A stretch of 13,554 nt of DNA from JACJWR01 sp044326505 (GTDB taxonomy: Bacteria; Actinomycetota; Actinomycetes; S36-B12; UBA10799), in NCBI GenBank assembly GCA_044326505.1, contig JBIRBF010000064.1:1-13554 (forward strand), in the 5' to 3' direction. The notes under the pieces were generated by a model. It saw nothing but the letters and a program-made list of their open reading frames with translations, was not told where the DNA came from and made no database searches. Within the stretch, counting starts at the first letter, position 1; the number at the start of each line of letters is the position of its first letter. Of this stretch, positions 1-6,688 are shown piece by piece. The position numbers and the translations under genes were made by a program.

Positions 1-254
1 GACCACCAGCGCCGTACCGGCTGCGGTGGCGAGATCATCAGGCCCGACGCGGCCGCTATCGCCGCGGCTGGCCCGAGGTCGCGCTCCACCTCGGGATCGG
101 GATCGACCACCGACTGGCCGGTTGTGGCAGCCGCCACTGAGAAGGCATCGGTGAGGGGATCCCGATGGTGCGGCGCGGTGAGTGCCGAGGAATCGGCCGA
201 GCCAGCGGCCGATACGACTTCCGCAGCCCGTTGCAGCAGGTCGGCGTCATCCAT
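1..254 (-). CDS. NHLM-type bacteriocin export ABC transporter, second subunit (N-terminal part only, runs off the window)
   Basis: Only the first 84 or so codons are present; the gene continues past position 1. The ATG at 254-252 overlaps the end of the preceding ABC gene by eight bases (ATGGATGA), which indicates translational coupling. The visible part holds no transmembrane or ATP-binding region. It resembles the N-terminal domain of the second ABC protein of NHLM systems (the TIGR03797 type): an acidic start (MDDADLLQRAAE), then a DPL motif leading a helix-like stretch, then an Ala-rich ASGL segment and a run ending in RRWW, comparable to the family pattern 'DPL..A....G' followed by 'S...R....WW'. 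The role would be export of a leader-bearing RiPP or bacteriocin together with the two upstream proteins. The family call rests on this short motif pattern and above all on operon position. Confidence 0.65.
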   Translation of the reverse strand, partial: MDDADLLQRAAEVVSAAGSADSSALTAPHHRDPLTDAFSVAAATTGQSVVDPDPEVERDLGPAAAIAAASGLMISPPQPVRRWW

Positions 255-2184
255 TGATCAACTCCGAGAAGAAGCCGTGGTGCTTGATGTCCTCGTATGC
301 TCCGCGCTGGATCACCCGGCCGCCCTCGATCACCAGGATCTCGTCGGCGTCGCGCACGGTACTCAGGCGGTGGGCCACGATCAGGGCGGTGCATCCACGG
401 CGGCGGAGGTTCGCGTCCACCTCGGCCTCGATCACCGGGTCGAGTGCACTCGTGGCCTCGTCCAGCACGAGGATCGCGGGATCACCCACGAGCGCCCGCG
501 CGATCGACAGCCGCTGCATCTCGCCGCCGCTGAAGCCGCTGTCCTGCCCCGCCACGCGGGCATGGAAACCGTCCGGCCGAGCCAGGACGGTCGACAGGAT
601 GCAGGCATCGCTGGCAGCCCGCCGCACCGCGTCGTCATCAATCGAGTCGTCCCACAAGACCAGGTTGTCCCGGATGGTGCCGGGGAATAGCACCGCCGTT
701 TGCGGCACATAGGCAATGGCCGCCGCCCGCGCCTGGCGCGGCATCTGCAGGCGCGGCACACCGTCGATCTCGACCAGGCCCGCCCAGGGGCGCAGCTCCC
801 CCACCGCGACTTTGGCGATGGTCGTCTTGCCGCTGCCCGAGCGGCCCACGAGGGCGATGCGCGAACCGGCGGCCACATCCAGGTCCAACCCCTGCAGCAG
901 CGGCGGTGCCGAGCGGTCGTAGCCGAAGGTGACGGCGCGCAGGCGCAGGGAGCCCGCGCGCAGCTGTGGCGCGTGCTCCTGGGGCGTCTCAGGCCGCTCG
1001 ATGAACTCGGGGTCCAGCGGTTCTCGCAAGACACCGTCCGCCTGGGCCGCCGCGCTCACGATCGACTGCAGGAGCGTGCCGGTGTAGATGAGCATGCCGA
1101 CGGACGTCAGGAGCATCGCGATGAACGACTGCGACGCAGCCAGCGAACCGAGGCTCAGGTGTCCGTCGATCACCTGCCAACAGCCGATTGCCAGCACGAG
1201 GCCCATTCCCACGGCTAGCGCCACTGTCGGGATCAGGGCCAGCCACTGGTTGCCCACACCAAGCCGACTGATGTCGCGTGCAGCCGGAGCGCGCACACGG
1301 GCCCACCGGGTGAAGGCGAACTGTTCCCAGCCCGCCGCCTTGATCGACTCGATCGCGTCGATGAGTTCCGCGGTGATGCCAGACAGCTGTGCGAATCCGC
1401 TGTCCGCACGCGTCTGCGCCGAGCGGCGCCAACGAAGCACGCCGAGCGAAGCCGCGACCATCGCCAACGAGACCGCCAATCCAGCCAGGCCCATCCAGTA
1501 GTCCAGGGCCATGAGCATCGTCAGGAAGGCCGCAGCGTTGATCATGTTGACCAGCGCCAACGGCAGCAGCGCACCACCTTGATACGACATTCGTTGCCGC
1601 GCGTTGAGCCGAGCCACCAGGGAACCAGCACCGATGCGCTCCAGATCGGGGATGCGCATACCGAGCACATGCCAGGCGAAGCCGATCTGTCCAAGCCTGC
1701 TCAAGCGCAGCGCGAAGCGTCGCAGGACGGCGAATTGGACCACCACCAGCAGAGTCGCCACGATCGCGGCGCCGACGAGGCCCATGATGACCATCGGGGA
1801 CCAGGTCACATCACCGGCCAGCAGCACCCGGTTGACGAACACCCTAATGAGCAGAGGTACGGCAATCGCCGGCACTAAGCCCAGCAGGGCGGCCAAGAGC
1901 ACATAGATGAATGCTGCGCGGCCCTCGGCAAAGAGCCCGAGCAAGACCCCGACCGTGCCGCGGTCGGGGACGAACGACCGGGCGGTGCCCCCTGCAGCGG
2001 AGGGCACGACGCCGTAGCTGGCCAGCTCGACACGCACGGCCTCGTCCTCGTCGAGTCCCTCGAGTCCAGCCAACTCGTGCTCGACCTGGGAGCGCTCGAC
2101 GCGGCGCCCGTGCGCGGCCAGGGCACTCACCACGCGATCGGCCGGAGCGGCGCCCCCCGCAGCAGGGTGCGCCCGTGCGGTCAC
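247..2184 (-). CDS. NHLM-type peptide/bacteriocin export ABC transporter (permease-ATPase fusion), C39 peptidase region reduced
   Basis: This is a 645-residue half-transporter with fused membrane and ATPase parts. Residues 1-75 are a soluble leader region. About 90-380 form the six-helix exporter membrane domain (for example AAFIYVLLAALLGLVPAIAV and FVNRVLL). About 410-645 form the nucleotide-binding domain, with Walker A GRSGSGKT (447-454), Q-loop Q495, signature FSGGEMQ (551-557), Walker B ILVLDEAT (571-578) and switch His605. The GTG start at 2184-2182 overlaps the adaptor's TGA (GTGA), so translation is probably coupled. The frame stays open upstream to 3306, but that part is a shadow of the adaptor gene. 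The membrane domain resembles first-subunit NHLM ABC proteins, which usually begin with a C39 peptidase of about 140 residues. Here only a trace is seen (ALAAHGRRV ... ASYGVV), without a Cys or a catalytic His/Asp half. It probably moves a peptide across the membrane but cannot itself cut the leader. Confidence 0.85.
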   Translation of the reverse strand: MTARAHPAAGGAAPADRVVSALAAHGRRVERSQVEHELAGLEGLDEDEAVRVELASYGVVPSAAGGTARSFVPDRGTVGVLLGLFAEGRAAFIYVLLAALLGLVPAIAVPLLIRVFVNRVLLAGDVTWSPMVIMGLVGAAIVATLLVVVQFAVLRRFALRLSRLGQIGFAWHVLGMRIPDLERIGAGSLVARLNARQRMSYQGGALLPLALVNMINAAAFLTMLMALDYWMGLAGLAVSLAMVAASLGVLRWRRSAQTRADSGFAQLSGITAELIDAIESIKAAGWEQFAFTRWARVRAPAARDISRLGVGNQWLALIPTVALAVGMGLVLAIGCWQVIDGHLSLGSLAASQSFIAMLLTSVGMLIYTGTLLQSIVSAAAQADGVLREPLDPEFIERPETPQEHAPQLRAGSLRLRAVTFGYDRSAPPLLQGLDLDVAAGSRIALVGRSGSGKTTIAKVAVGELRPWAGLVEIDGVPRLQMPRQARAAAIAYVPQTAVLFPGTIRDNLVLWDDSIDDDAVRRAASDACILSTVLARPDGFHARVAGQDSGFSGGEMQRLSIARALVGDPAILVLDEATSALDPVIEAEVDANLRRRGCTALIVAHRLSTVRDADEILVIEGGRVIQRGAYEDIKHHGFFSELING

Positions 2185-2960
2185 CGGAAGACCCAACTGG
2201 CCACGGAGTTCTCCCGCAGCACGACGATGACGTCGGCCACCGCGCTTGCCGTGATCGGCTTGGCGGGCCCGGATCCGATCGTCCACTCGAAGCCGCTCGG
2301 CGTGGCCGCCGGGGTGAGTTCCACGGTGACCTCTTGCACCGGGCCGTCGGACAACACGAAGTCCACGAGCGTCTGGTTGTCTCCGAGGAGCGTGAGCAGT
2401 CGCTCTTGCGAGGCGGCCGCGGGTGCCACTGACGCGACCGTGCCTTCCACGTAGCCGAACTGTGACTGCGGAGCGCCCGCGGGCGACACAAGCGCCTGCA
2501 TGCCGGGGCTGACCGCCTCCGCTCTGGCCGCGGGCAGGAAGGCCTTGACCACCAACCCGCCCGTGGACGGTTCGACGATCGCCATCGGCTGGCCCAGGGC
2601 CGTGCGCCTTCCCGGCCGGGCGAACACATCGACGATCTGGCCGGCGAGCGTGCTCGTGACCGGCACCTTCTGCCCGTCGACGGTCTCCACCACCGCCACG
2701 ACCGACCCCGGAATCACCTGCGCCCCGGGGCCCACCGATACCTGCTCGACGACCCCCTCCGTGGTGGTGCCGATTTCTGCGTAGCCCTCCCGCGGCAGGA
2801 TGACGCCGCGGCCCTCGACCGTGTCGGGGGCACGACCGAGCACCGCCCACGCCATGGCCCCGATGACGAGCAGGGAGATACCCGCGAGCGCAATGACCAG
2901 GGCCCTGGTTGTGACGGGCGTACGGTCCGCGATCTGCGTCACAGGATCCACCTGCGTCAT
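2181..2960 (-). CDS. HlyD-like membrane-fusion/adaptor protein of NHLM bacteriocin export system
   Basis: The protein has 259 residues if it starts at the ATG at 2960. A TTG five codons upstream is possible but offers nothing better; a GGCGG stretch lies a few bases before the ATG. A short cytoplasmic N-terminus is followed by one membrane helix (about residues 20-41, ALVIALAGISLLVIGAMAWA). Next come beta-rich segments of HlyD/biotinyl-lipoyl type (VEGRGVILPREGYAEIGTTT, EGVVEQVSVGPGAQVIPG). The C-terminus ends in the strand-like VADVIVVLRENSVASWVFR, comparable to the end of NHLM HlyD proteins. There is no long coiled-coil hairpin, and the protein is shorter than Gram-negative HlyD, as expected for a cell with a single membrane. 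It opens the operon and overlaps the ABC gene by four bases. It would couple the ABC exporter to its peptide substrate on the outer face of the membrane. No close promoter could be identified. Confidence 0.85.
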   Translation of the reverse strand: MTQVDPVTQIADRTPVTTRALVIALAGISLLVIGAMAWAVLGRAPDTVEGRGVILPREGYAEIGTTTEGVVEQVSVGPGAQVIPGSVVAVVETVDGQKVPVTSTLAGQIVDVFARPGRRTALGQPMAIVEPSTGGLVVKAFLPAARAEAVSPGMQALVSPAGAPQSQFGYVEGTVASVAPAAASQERLLTLLGDNQTLVDFVLSDGPVQEVTVELTPAATPSGFEWTIGSGPAKPITASAVADVIVVLRENSVASWVFR

Positions 2961-3172
2961 TGGGCACCGCCGCAACGCGGGGCGGACGGCCCCCGTCGTG
3001 CGGGGTGCGCGGAGCTGGCCGGCCCCACAACCCGCCCTGCCCCAGCCAAGGAAGGGCAGTCCCCTGCGGAACGGAGCATGTTTTCATCCTGCCAGGTCCG
3101 CCAAGGACCTGCGTACGTTGCGCGACAAGGGGGCGCCACAGACTGCGATCGAGCCAGCAGTCGACACCGACG
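2961..3172. other. Region upstream of the export operon without a supported gene
   Basis: About 210 bp separate the adaptor start from the small membrane gene on the same strand. Two weak minus-strand frames exist: a 60-codon frame (3139-2957) ending in an ATGA overlap with the adaptor start, and a frame from an ATG at 3087 that runs into the adaptor gene. Neither shows coding-like composition, an NHLP or double-glycine leader, or a ribosome binding site. The operon promoter may lie here, but I see no convincing -35/-10 pair. Confidence 0.4.
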
Positions 3173-3349
3173 CTACTGCTCGCGCAGGTAGGCGGCGTCC
3201 GGGTACTCGTGCCACGGGATACCCGGCACCCGCACGCCGCTCGGCGTCGTACGTCAGGGCCAGGTGGGGGCGCGAGATGGAGCGGTAGAAGACCACGGCG
3301 AGACATCCGAGGACGGCGTCAGGGCCGCCAAGAAGAGGACCTTGACCAC
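3173..3349 (-). pseudogene. Small single-pass membrane protein gene with two compensating frame changes
   Basis: The coding signal is strong on the minus strand but not in one frame. From the GTG at 3349, preceded by AAGGGAGG, the frame reads VVKVLFLAALT with almost only G/C third positions. Around 3310-3320 the coding signal moves to another frame, reading DAVLGCLAVVFYRSIS and then RPHLALTYDAERRA. Near 3237, at a GGG run, it returns to the first frame and reads GVRVPGIPWHEYPDAAYLRE, ending in Gln and TAG at 3175-3173. Without the changes the first frame hits a TGA just before the last segment. The merged product would be about 58 residues: a hydrophobic helix followed by a polar cytoplasmic tail. 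I do not recognise the family. It could be a decayed gene, or an intact gene with two sequencing errors. It lies upstream of the exporter on the same strand but is not clearly part of it. Confidence 0.45.
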
Positions 3350-3495
3350 GGCCCTCCCTTCTCGTCGGGACGGCCACCGCGGCAAGTGGCAATGCCCGGG
3401 CCTGTCCGGCCATCATGTCCGTTGGGCGCGTCAGGCCGGGAGCTTGCGTTCCTGTCTGCGCGCCGCTCAAGGCGTACCAGGCGCGCTCGCCGCAC

Positions 3496-3504
3496 AGAGG
3501 GGAG
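3496..3504 (+). promoter_or_regulatory. Shine-Dalgarno site deciding the oxidoreductase start
   Basis: AGAGGGGAG lies eight bases before the ATG at 3513. The open frame extends upstream to 3264, but that extension overlaps the minus-strand small gene and has no such site, so 3513 is taken as the start. Confidence 0.75.
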
Positions 3505-3512
3505 TCACCCGC

Positions 3513-5336
3513 ATGGCCGAGGACACCGGCGGTGACTCCGCGGTTCCAGAGGAACCTGAGCATGCCGCTGGCGCACCTGATCCATTGGAGGCGGATCTGC
3601 AGCCGTACTACAACCAGGGGCATCGCGACGGCCCCATCGTGACCGCCGCCTGGGCCGGCGGCATCCCCGAGACCAAGGCGTCGCTGCCGGCCATCCGCAT
3701 CGGCCGGCGCTGGGTCAGCACTGCGGCGATCCTGGTGCTGGCACTCGTGCTGCTGGTGCTCTCCATCGCCATTTGCGTCATGTTCCGCGACGAGGCTTGG
3801 TGGCGGGACTTCATCGCCACGTATCCCGGTACCTCAGCGGACTACGTCAGGCCCGTGGACGACGGCTTTCCGTGGTGGCTGCGATGGCAGCACTTCTTCA
3901 ATCTGCTGTTCATGATGTTCATCATTCGCGCGGGGCTGCAGATCCTGGCCGACCACCCCCGCCTGTACCTTGACTCCAGCAGTCGCCCCGACACGGAGTG
4001 GCTACGGCTGCGGGGCCCGGTGCCCACGGATCGCCGCGATCCCGCCGACGCGGCACGGGTCTGGACGGCCAAGGAAGACTCGGTCGCCCTGCCGGGGCAA
4101 TTGGGTATCCCCGGGATTCGCCACTCCATCGGGCTGGCGCGCTGGTGGCACTTCAGCTTCGACCTGCTGTGGCTGGTCAACGGGGTGATCTTCTTCGTCC
4201 TGCTGTTCGCGTCTGACCAGTGGCAGCGACTAGTACCGGACTCGCTGGACGTGTTGCCCAACGCGCTGTCCACGGCCATGCAGTATCTGTCTCTGCGACT
4301 GCCGGAGAACGCCGGGTTCTCGACCTACAACGCACTGCAACTGCTGGCCTACTTCATCACCGTCTTCATTGCCGCTCCGCTGGCGTTGGTCACCGGCTTG
4401 CTGCAGGCGCCGGCCGTGGCCGCCAGATTCGGCACGGGCGCCGGGCCGCTCAACCGGCAGGTGGCCCGCAGCATCCACTTCCTGGTGCTGGTGTGGATGG
4501 TCTTCTTCATCGCGGTGCACACCTTGATGGTCTTCATAACCGGCTTCGTACAGAACGTCAACCACATCACGCTGGGGACCAACACCAGTTCCTGGGTGGG
4601 CGTGGGGCTGTACGCCGCGTGGATGGCGGTCGTCATCGCGCTGTGGCTGGTGGCATCGCCGGTGACGCTCAGGCATCCGCGCGCCATCCAGCGGGCCGGC
4701 CGCGCGTTGGTGGGGCGCATCAAGCTGTTCATGGAATGGTGGAGCCCGCGGGCGACCTACGCCGAGAAGGACGTGTCGCCCTACTTCTGGCCCAACGGCG
4801 AGATCCCCCAGTCCCAGGAGTACGAGCGGCTCAAGGCCGAAGGCTTCGCCCGCTATCGGCTGCGCATCGACGGACTCGTCGAGCAGCCGGTCGAGCTGTC
4901 GCTCGACCAACTCCAGGCGATGCCCAAGCACGAGCAGATCACGCAGCACTACTGCATCCAGGGATGGTCGGGCGTGGCTAAGTGGGGCGGTGTTGCCATG
5001 GCCGATCTGATGGCGCTGGTTCGGCCGACGCCCGAGGCCAAGTGGGTCGTGTTCTACTCGCTGGCCGACGGCGCCGAGGGCGGCCGCTACTACGACTGCC
5101 ACCCGATCGCCAACATGGACCATCCGCTCACGATCCTCGCGTACCAGATGAACGGCGAACCGCTCAGCGAGACCCACGGCGCCCCGCTACGGCTGCGCGA
5201 CGAGATCGAACTGGGCTTCAAACAGGTCAAGTGGGTGGCTGCGATCGAACTGATCGCCAGCTTCGAGCATCTGGGAGCGGGCCAGGGAGGCTACAACGAG
5301 GACCAGGAGTTCTACGGTTACCGGATGCCGATCTGA
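3513..5336 (+). CDS. Membrane-anchored molybdopterin-dependent oxidoreductase with N-terminal cytochrome b domain
   Basis: The protein has 607 residues. An acidic, Pro-rich N-terminus of about 65 residues precedes the first helix (AAILVLALVLLVLSIAICVM, 71-90). Several more helices follow, carrying histidines placed as in cytochrome b561-type diheme domains: His127 (RWQHFFN), His213 (RWWHFSFD), and His322 with His336 on one helix (RSIHFLVLVW, IAVHTLMVF). From about residue 430 on comes an oxidoreductase molybdopterin-binding domain (sulfite oxidase/YedY superfamily). The sequence around Cys481 (HYCIQGWSGVAKWGGV) matches the molybdenum-ligating Cys of YedY/MsrP. Later conserved pieces are YYDCHPIANMDHPLTILAYQ, ETHGAPLRL and KWVAAIEL. 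The fusion suggests electron transfer between membrane quinone and the Mo centre. The substrate cannot be read from the sequence; sulfite or oxidised methionine are family precedents. No Tat signal is seen at the N-terminus, so the side of the membrane on which the Mo domain acts is unclear. Confidence 0.9.
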   Translation: MAEDTGGDSAVPEEPEHAAGAPDPLEADLQPYYNQGHRDGPIVTAAWAGGIPETKASLPAIRIGRRWVSTAAILVLALVLLVLSIAICVMFRDEAWWRDFIATYPGTSADYVRPVDDGFPWWLRWQHFFNLLFMMFIIRAGLQILADHPRLYLDSSSRPDTEWLRLRGPVPTDRRDPADAARVWTAKEDSVALPGQLGIPGIRHSIGLARWWHFSFDLLWLVNGVIFFVLLFASDQWQRLVPDSLDVLPNALSTAMQYLSLRLPENAGFSTYNALQLLAYFITVFIAAPLALVTGLLQAPAVAARFGTGAGPLNRQVARSIHFLVLVWMVFFIAVHTLMVFITGFVQNVNHITLGTNTSSWVGVGLYAAWMAVVIALWLVASPVTLRHPRAIQRAGRALVGRIKLFMEWWSPRATYAEKDVSPYFWPNGEIPQSQEYERLKAEGFARYRLRIDGLVEQPVELSLDQLQAMPKHEQITQHYCIQGWSGVAKWGGVAMADLMALVRPTPEAKWVVFYSLADGAEGGRYYDCHPIANMDHPLTILAYQMNGEPLSETHGAPLRLRDEIELGFKQVKWVAAIELIASFEHLGAGQGGYNEDQEFYGYRMPI

Positions 5337-5406
5337 CGACGGCAGCGACAGGATTGCCGACGGTGGCGGGCCCTCGAAGGACGTCCAGGCCAGACGGAAC
5401 GACTGC

Positions 5407-5412
5407 TAGCGT
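5407..5412 (+). promoter_or_regulatory. -10-like element for a probable leaderless lipoprotein mRNA
   Basis: TAGCGT fits the xAxxxT -10 pattern and ends exactly six bases before the ATG at 5419. The GGAAG next to the ATG has no spacing and could not serve as a normal ribosome site. An in-frame TAG at 5407 rules out an earlier start. Confidence 0.45.
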
Positions 5413-5418
5413 CGGAAG

Positions 5419-5895
5419 ATGAGCGAAGTCAAGCGCATCGTCACCGCCGCAGTGGCCGCATCGCTCGCGGTGGGCGCCCTGGCAGCCTGCTCCTCGGGCA
5501 GCACGAGTTCGGCCACCTCCTCGGCATCAGCATCGGGCGCGACCTCTGCGTCCGAGTCAGCGAAAGCAACCCCGTCGGCCACCGGCACGCCCGTGCCCGC
5601 CGCCGAGCTCACCGCGCTCCTGGTCGATCGCACCTACTCCGGCGAGTACCAGGGCGCCCCGTACAGCGAGTACTACGACGCCAACGGCACCCTGCGCGGC
5701 AAGGACGTCAACGGCGCCACCTCCGGTACCTGGAAGGTCCAGGGCGACACGGTGTGCTTCACATACACCACAGACGCCACCCCTACGACGGACTGCTTCA
5801 ACGCGAACCAGGACGGCACCAACGTGTACTGGTACAAAGACGGCAAATTCAACGACGCAACCAGCTACGTGCTGGGGAACCCCAACAACTACTGA
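5419..5895 (+). CDS. Small secreted lipoprotein with Ser/Thr/Ala linker and a C-terminal two-cysteine domain
   Basis: The protein has 158 residues. The lipoprotein signal peptide has a basic start (MSEVKR), a hydrophobic core and the lipobox LAAC, with Cys24 as the lipidated residue. Residues 25-62 are a Ser/Ala/Thr-rich tether, typical of actinobacterial surface lipoproteins. The remaining part (63-158) looks like a small beta-rich domain: VDRTYSGEYQGAPYSEYYDA, then GTWKVQGDTVCFTY with Cys113, and TTDCF with Cys126. These two cysteines could form a disulfide. The pattern of 'G.....Y.EYY..nGtlrG', then 'GtW.v.gD.vCf.Y', then 'CF' resembles DUF995-like proteins, but the match is only by eye and the function is unknown. 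It would sit on the outer face of the membrane. It follows the Mo-oxidoreductase by 82 bp and seems to have its own promoter, so a functional link is not shown. Confidence 0.8.
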   Translation: MSEVKRIVTAAVAASLAVGALAACSSGSTSSATSSASASGATSASESAKATPSATGTPVPAAELTALLVDRTYSGEYQGAPYSEYYDANGTLRGKDVNGATSGTWKVQGDTVCFTYTTDATPTTDCFNANQDGTNVYWYKDGKFNDATSYVLGNPNNY

Positions 5896-6088
5896 TGGGG
5901 CGCTGCCGCTCTACACCCATGCCCTGCTCAGTGAGTCGCTCCAAACTGCTCCAACTCCCGGAGTGCGCGCTTGCACGCAAGGTCCCGGACCTGGGGCGCG
6001 CCGACTGGGGCGCAAGGTCGCGCGCGTCCACAGCGGCGAAGGAGCCGGAGCCGGAAGTCCCGACGTCGGCCAGGTATACCCTCCTGAC
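5896..6088. other. Intergenic region after the lipoprotein gene
   Basis: No gene is supported in these 193 bp. A short stem AGGTC-ccg-GACCT near 5980 is the only obvious fold and is too weak to call a terminator. The next gene's frame remains open back to 5963, but the protein-family match begins only at the GTG at 6089. Confidence 0.3.
6077..6082 (+). promoter_or_regulatory. -10-like element for a probable leaderless mRNA (DUF4287/DUF1801 gene)
   Basis: TACCCT ends exactly six bases before the GTG at 6089. The same hexamer with the same spacing stands before the transporter start at 8672 on the other strand. No ribosome site is visible. Confidence 0.5.
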
Positions 6089-6643
6089 GTGGCGACCAAC
6101 CCCGATCGCGCCTCCTACTTCCCAGCGATCGAGAAGAAGCACGGCCAGCCCATGTCGTACTGGTTCGACCAATTGGCCGAACTCGAGGACGCAAAGTACC
6201 CCGAGCAGATCGCTTTCCTGCGCGAGAACCACGGCTTCAGCCAGGCCCACGCCAACGCGCTCGTGATGTACTGCCGCGGCTCCAAGAGCTCGCGCCGGTT
6301 CGAGTCCCTGGACGAGTACCTCGAGTCGTGCAGCCAGACGGCTCAGGGCACAGTGCGAGCGATCCTTGCCGCGATCGCCGAGGAGTACCCGGACCTGGAT
6401 CCAGTGATCGCATGGAACCAACCGATGCTGCAGTACCGGGGGGCCTACGTCTTCGGGCTCTCCGTACATACCAAGCACATCCTCGTCGCGCCGTTCCGCA
6501 GCGACGTGATCGACGAGCTCCGCCCCCGGCTGGCCGACTACAAGGTCAACAAGAAGACCGTCCAGGTGCCCATCGACTGGTCGGTCGATGCGGCGCTGCT
6601 GCAGGACATGGTGGGAGCCTGCATCGCGCAGGTCGAGCGCTGA
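6089..6643 (+). CDS. DUF4287 and DUF1801 domain protein
   Basis: The protein has 184 residues if translated from the GTG at 6089, chosen because the family match begins there and a -10-like hexamer stands six bases before it. Residues 10-71 match DUF4287: SYFPAIEKKHGQPMSYWFDQ, AFLRENHGFSQAHANALVMY and CRGSKSSRRF. Residues 75-184 match the DUF1801 (YdhG/frataxin-like fold) type: DEYLE, AIAEEYPDLDPVIAWNQPML, FGLSVHTKHILVAPF, and a C-terminal VNKKTVQVPIDWSVDAALL. The two domains are known together as one polypeptide in Actinobacteria. Some DUF1801 proteins have been discussed as iron chaperones, but no metal site can be pointed to here and no enzymatic role should be assumed. No signal peptide is seen, so it is cytoplasmic. 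It converges with the hydrolase gene 45 bp downstream. Confidence 0.85.
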   Translation: MATNPDRASYFPAIEKKHGQPMSYWFDQLAELEDAKYPEQIAFLRENHGFSQAHANALVMYCRGSKSSRRFESLDEYLESCSQTAQGTVRAILAAIAEEYPDLDPVIAWNQPMLQYRGAYVFGLSVHTKHILVAPFRSDVIDELRPRLADYKVNKKTVQVPIDWSVDAALLQDMVGACIAQVER

Positions 6644-6644
6644 A

Positions 6645-6678
6645 CTGCCAGAAGCCGGCCGGCGCGCCAACGCGGCAG
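6645..6678. terminator. Possible bidirectional terminator between convergent genes
   Basis: CTGCC at 6645-6649 pairs with GGCAG at 6674-6678. The interior holds the self-complementary GCCGGCCGGC (6654-6663). It lies between two convergent stop codons. There is no T-run, and the outer stem is only five pairs. Confidence 0.3.
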
Positions 6679-6688
6679 CGGGCCGTCC

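Noticed and set aside
2957..3139. 60-codon minus-strand frame ending with an ATGA overlap at the adaptor start, considered as a precursor peptide
   Set aside because: No NHLP or double-glycine leader, no ribosome site, and composition unlike coding sequence.
2185..3306. N-terminal extension of the ABC transporter frame up to 3306 (a 1019-residue open frame)
   Set aside because: It overlaps the adaptor gene entirely in another frame, is Arg/Gly/His-rich without domain sense, and the GTG overlapping the adaptor stop is the natural start.
3264..3512. Extension of the oxidoreductase frame upstream of 3513
   Set aside because: Basic, domain-free sequence overlapping the minus-strand small gene; a strong Shine-Dalgarno site sits before 3513.
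4230..5177. 315-codon open frame antisense to the oxidoreductase
   Set aside because: Shadow frame of a well-supported gene; rich in Arg, His and Gln with no recognisable motif.
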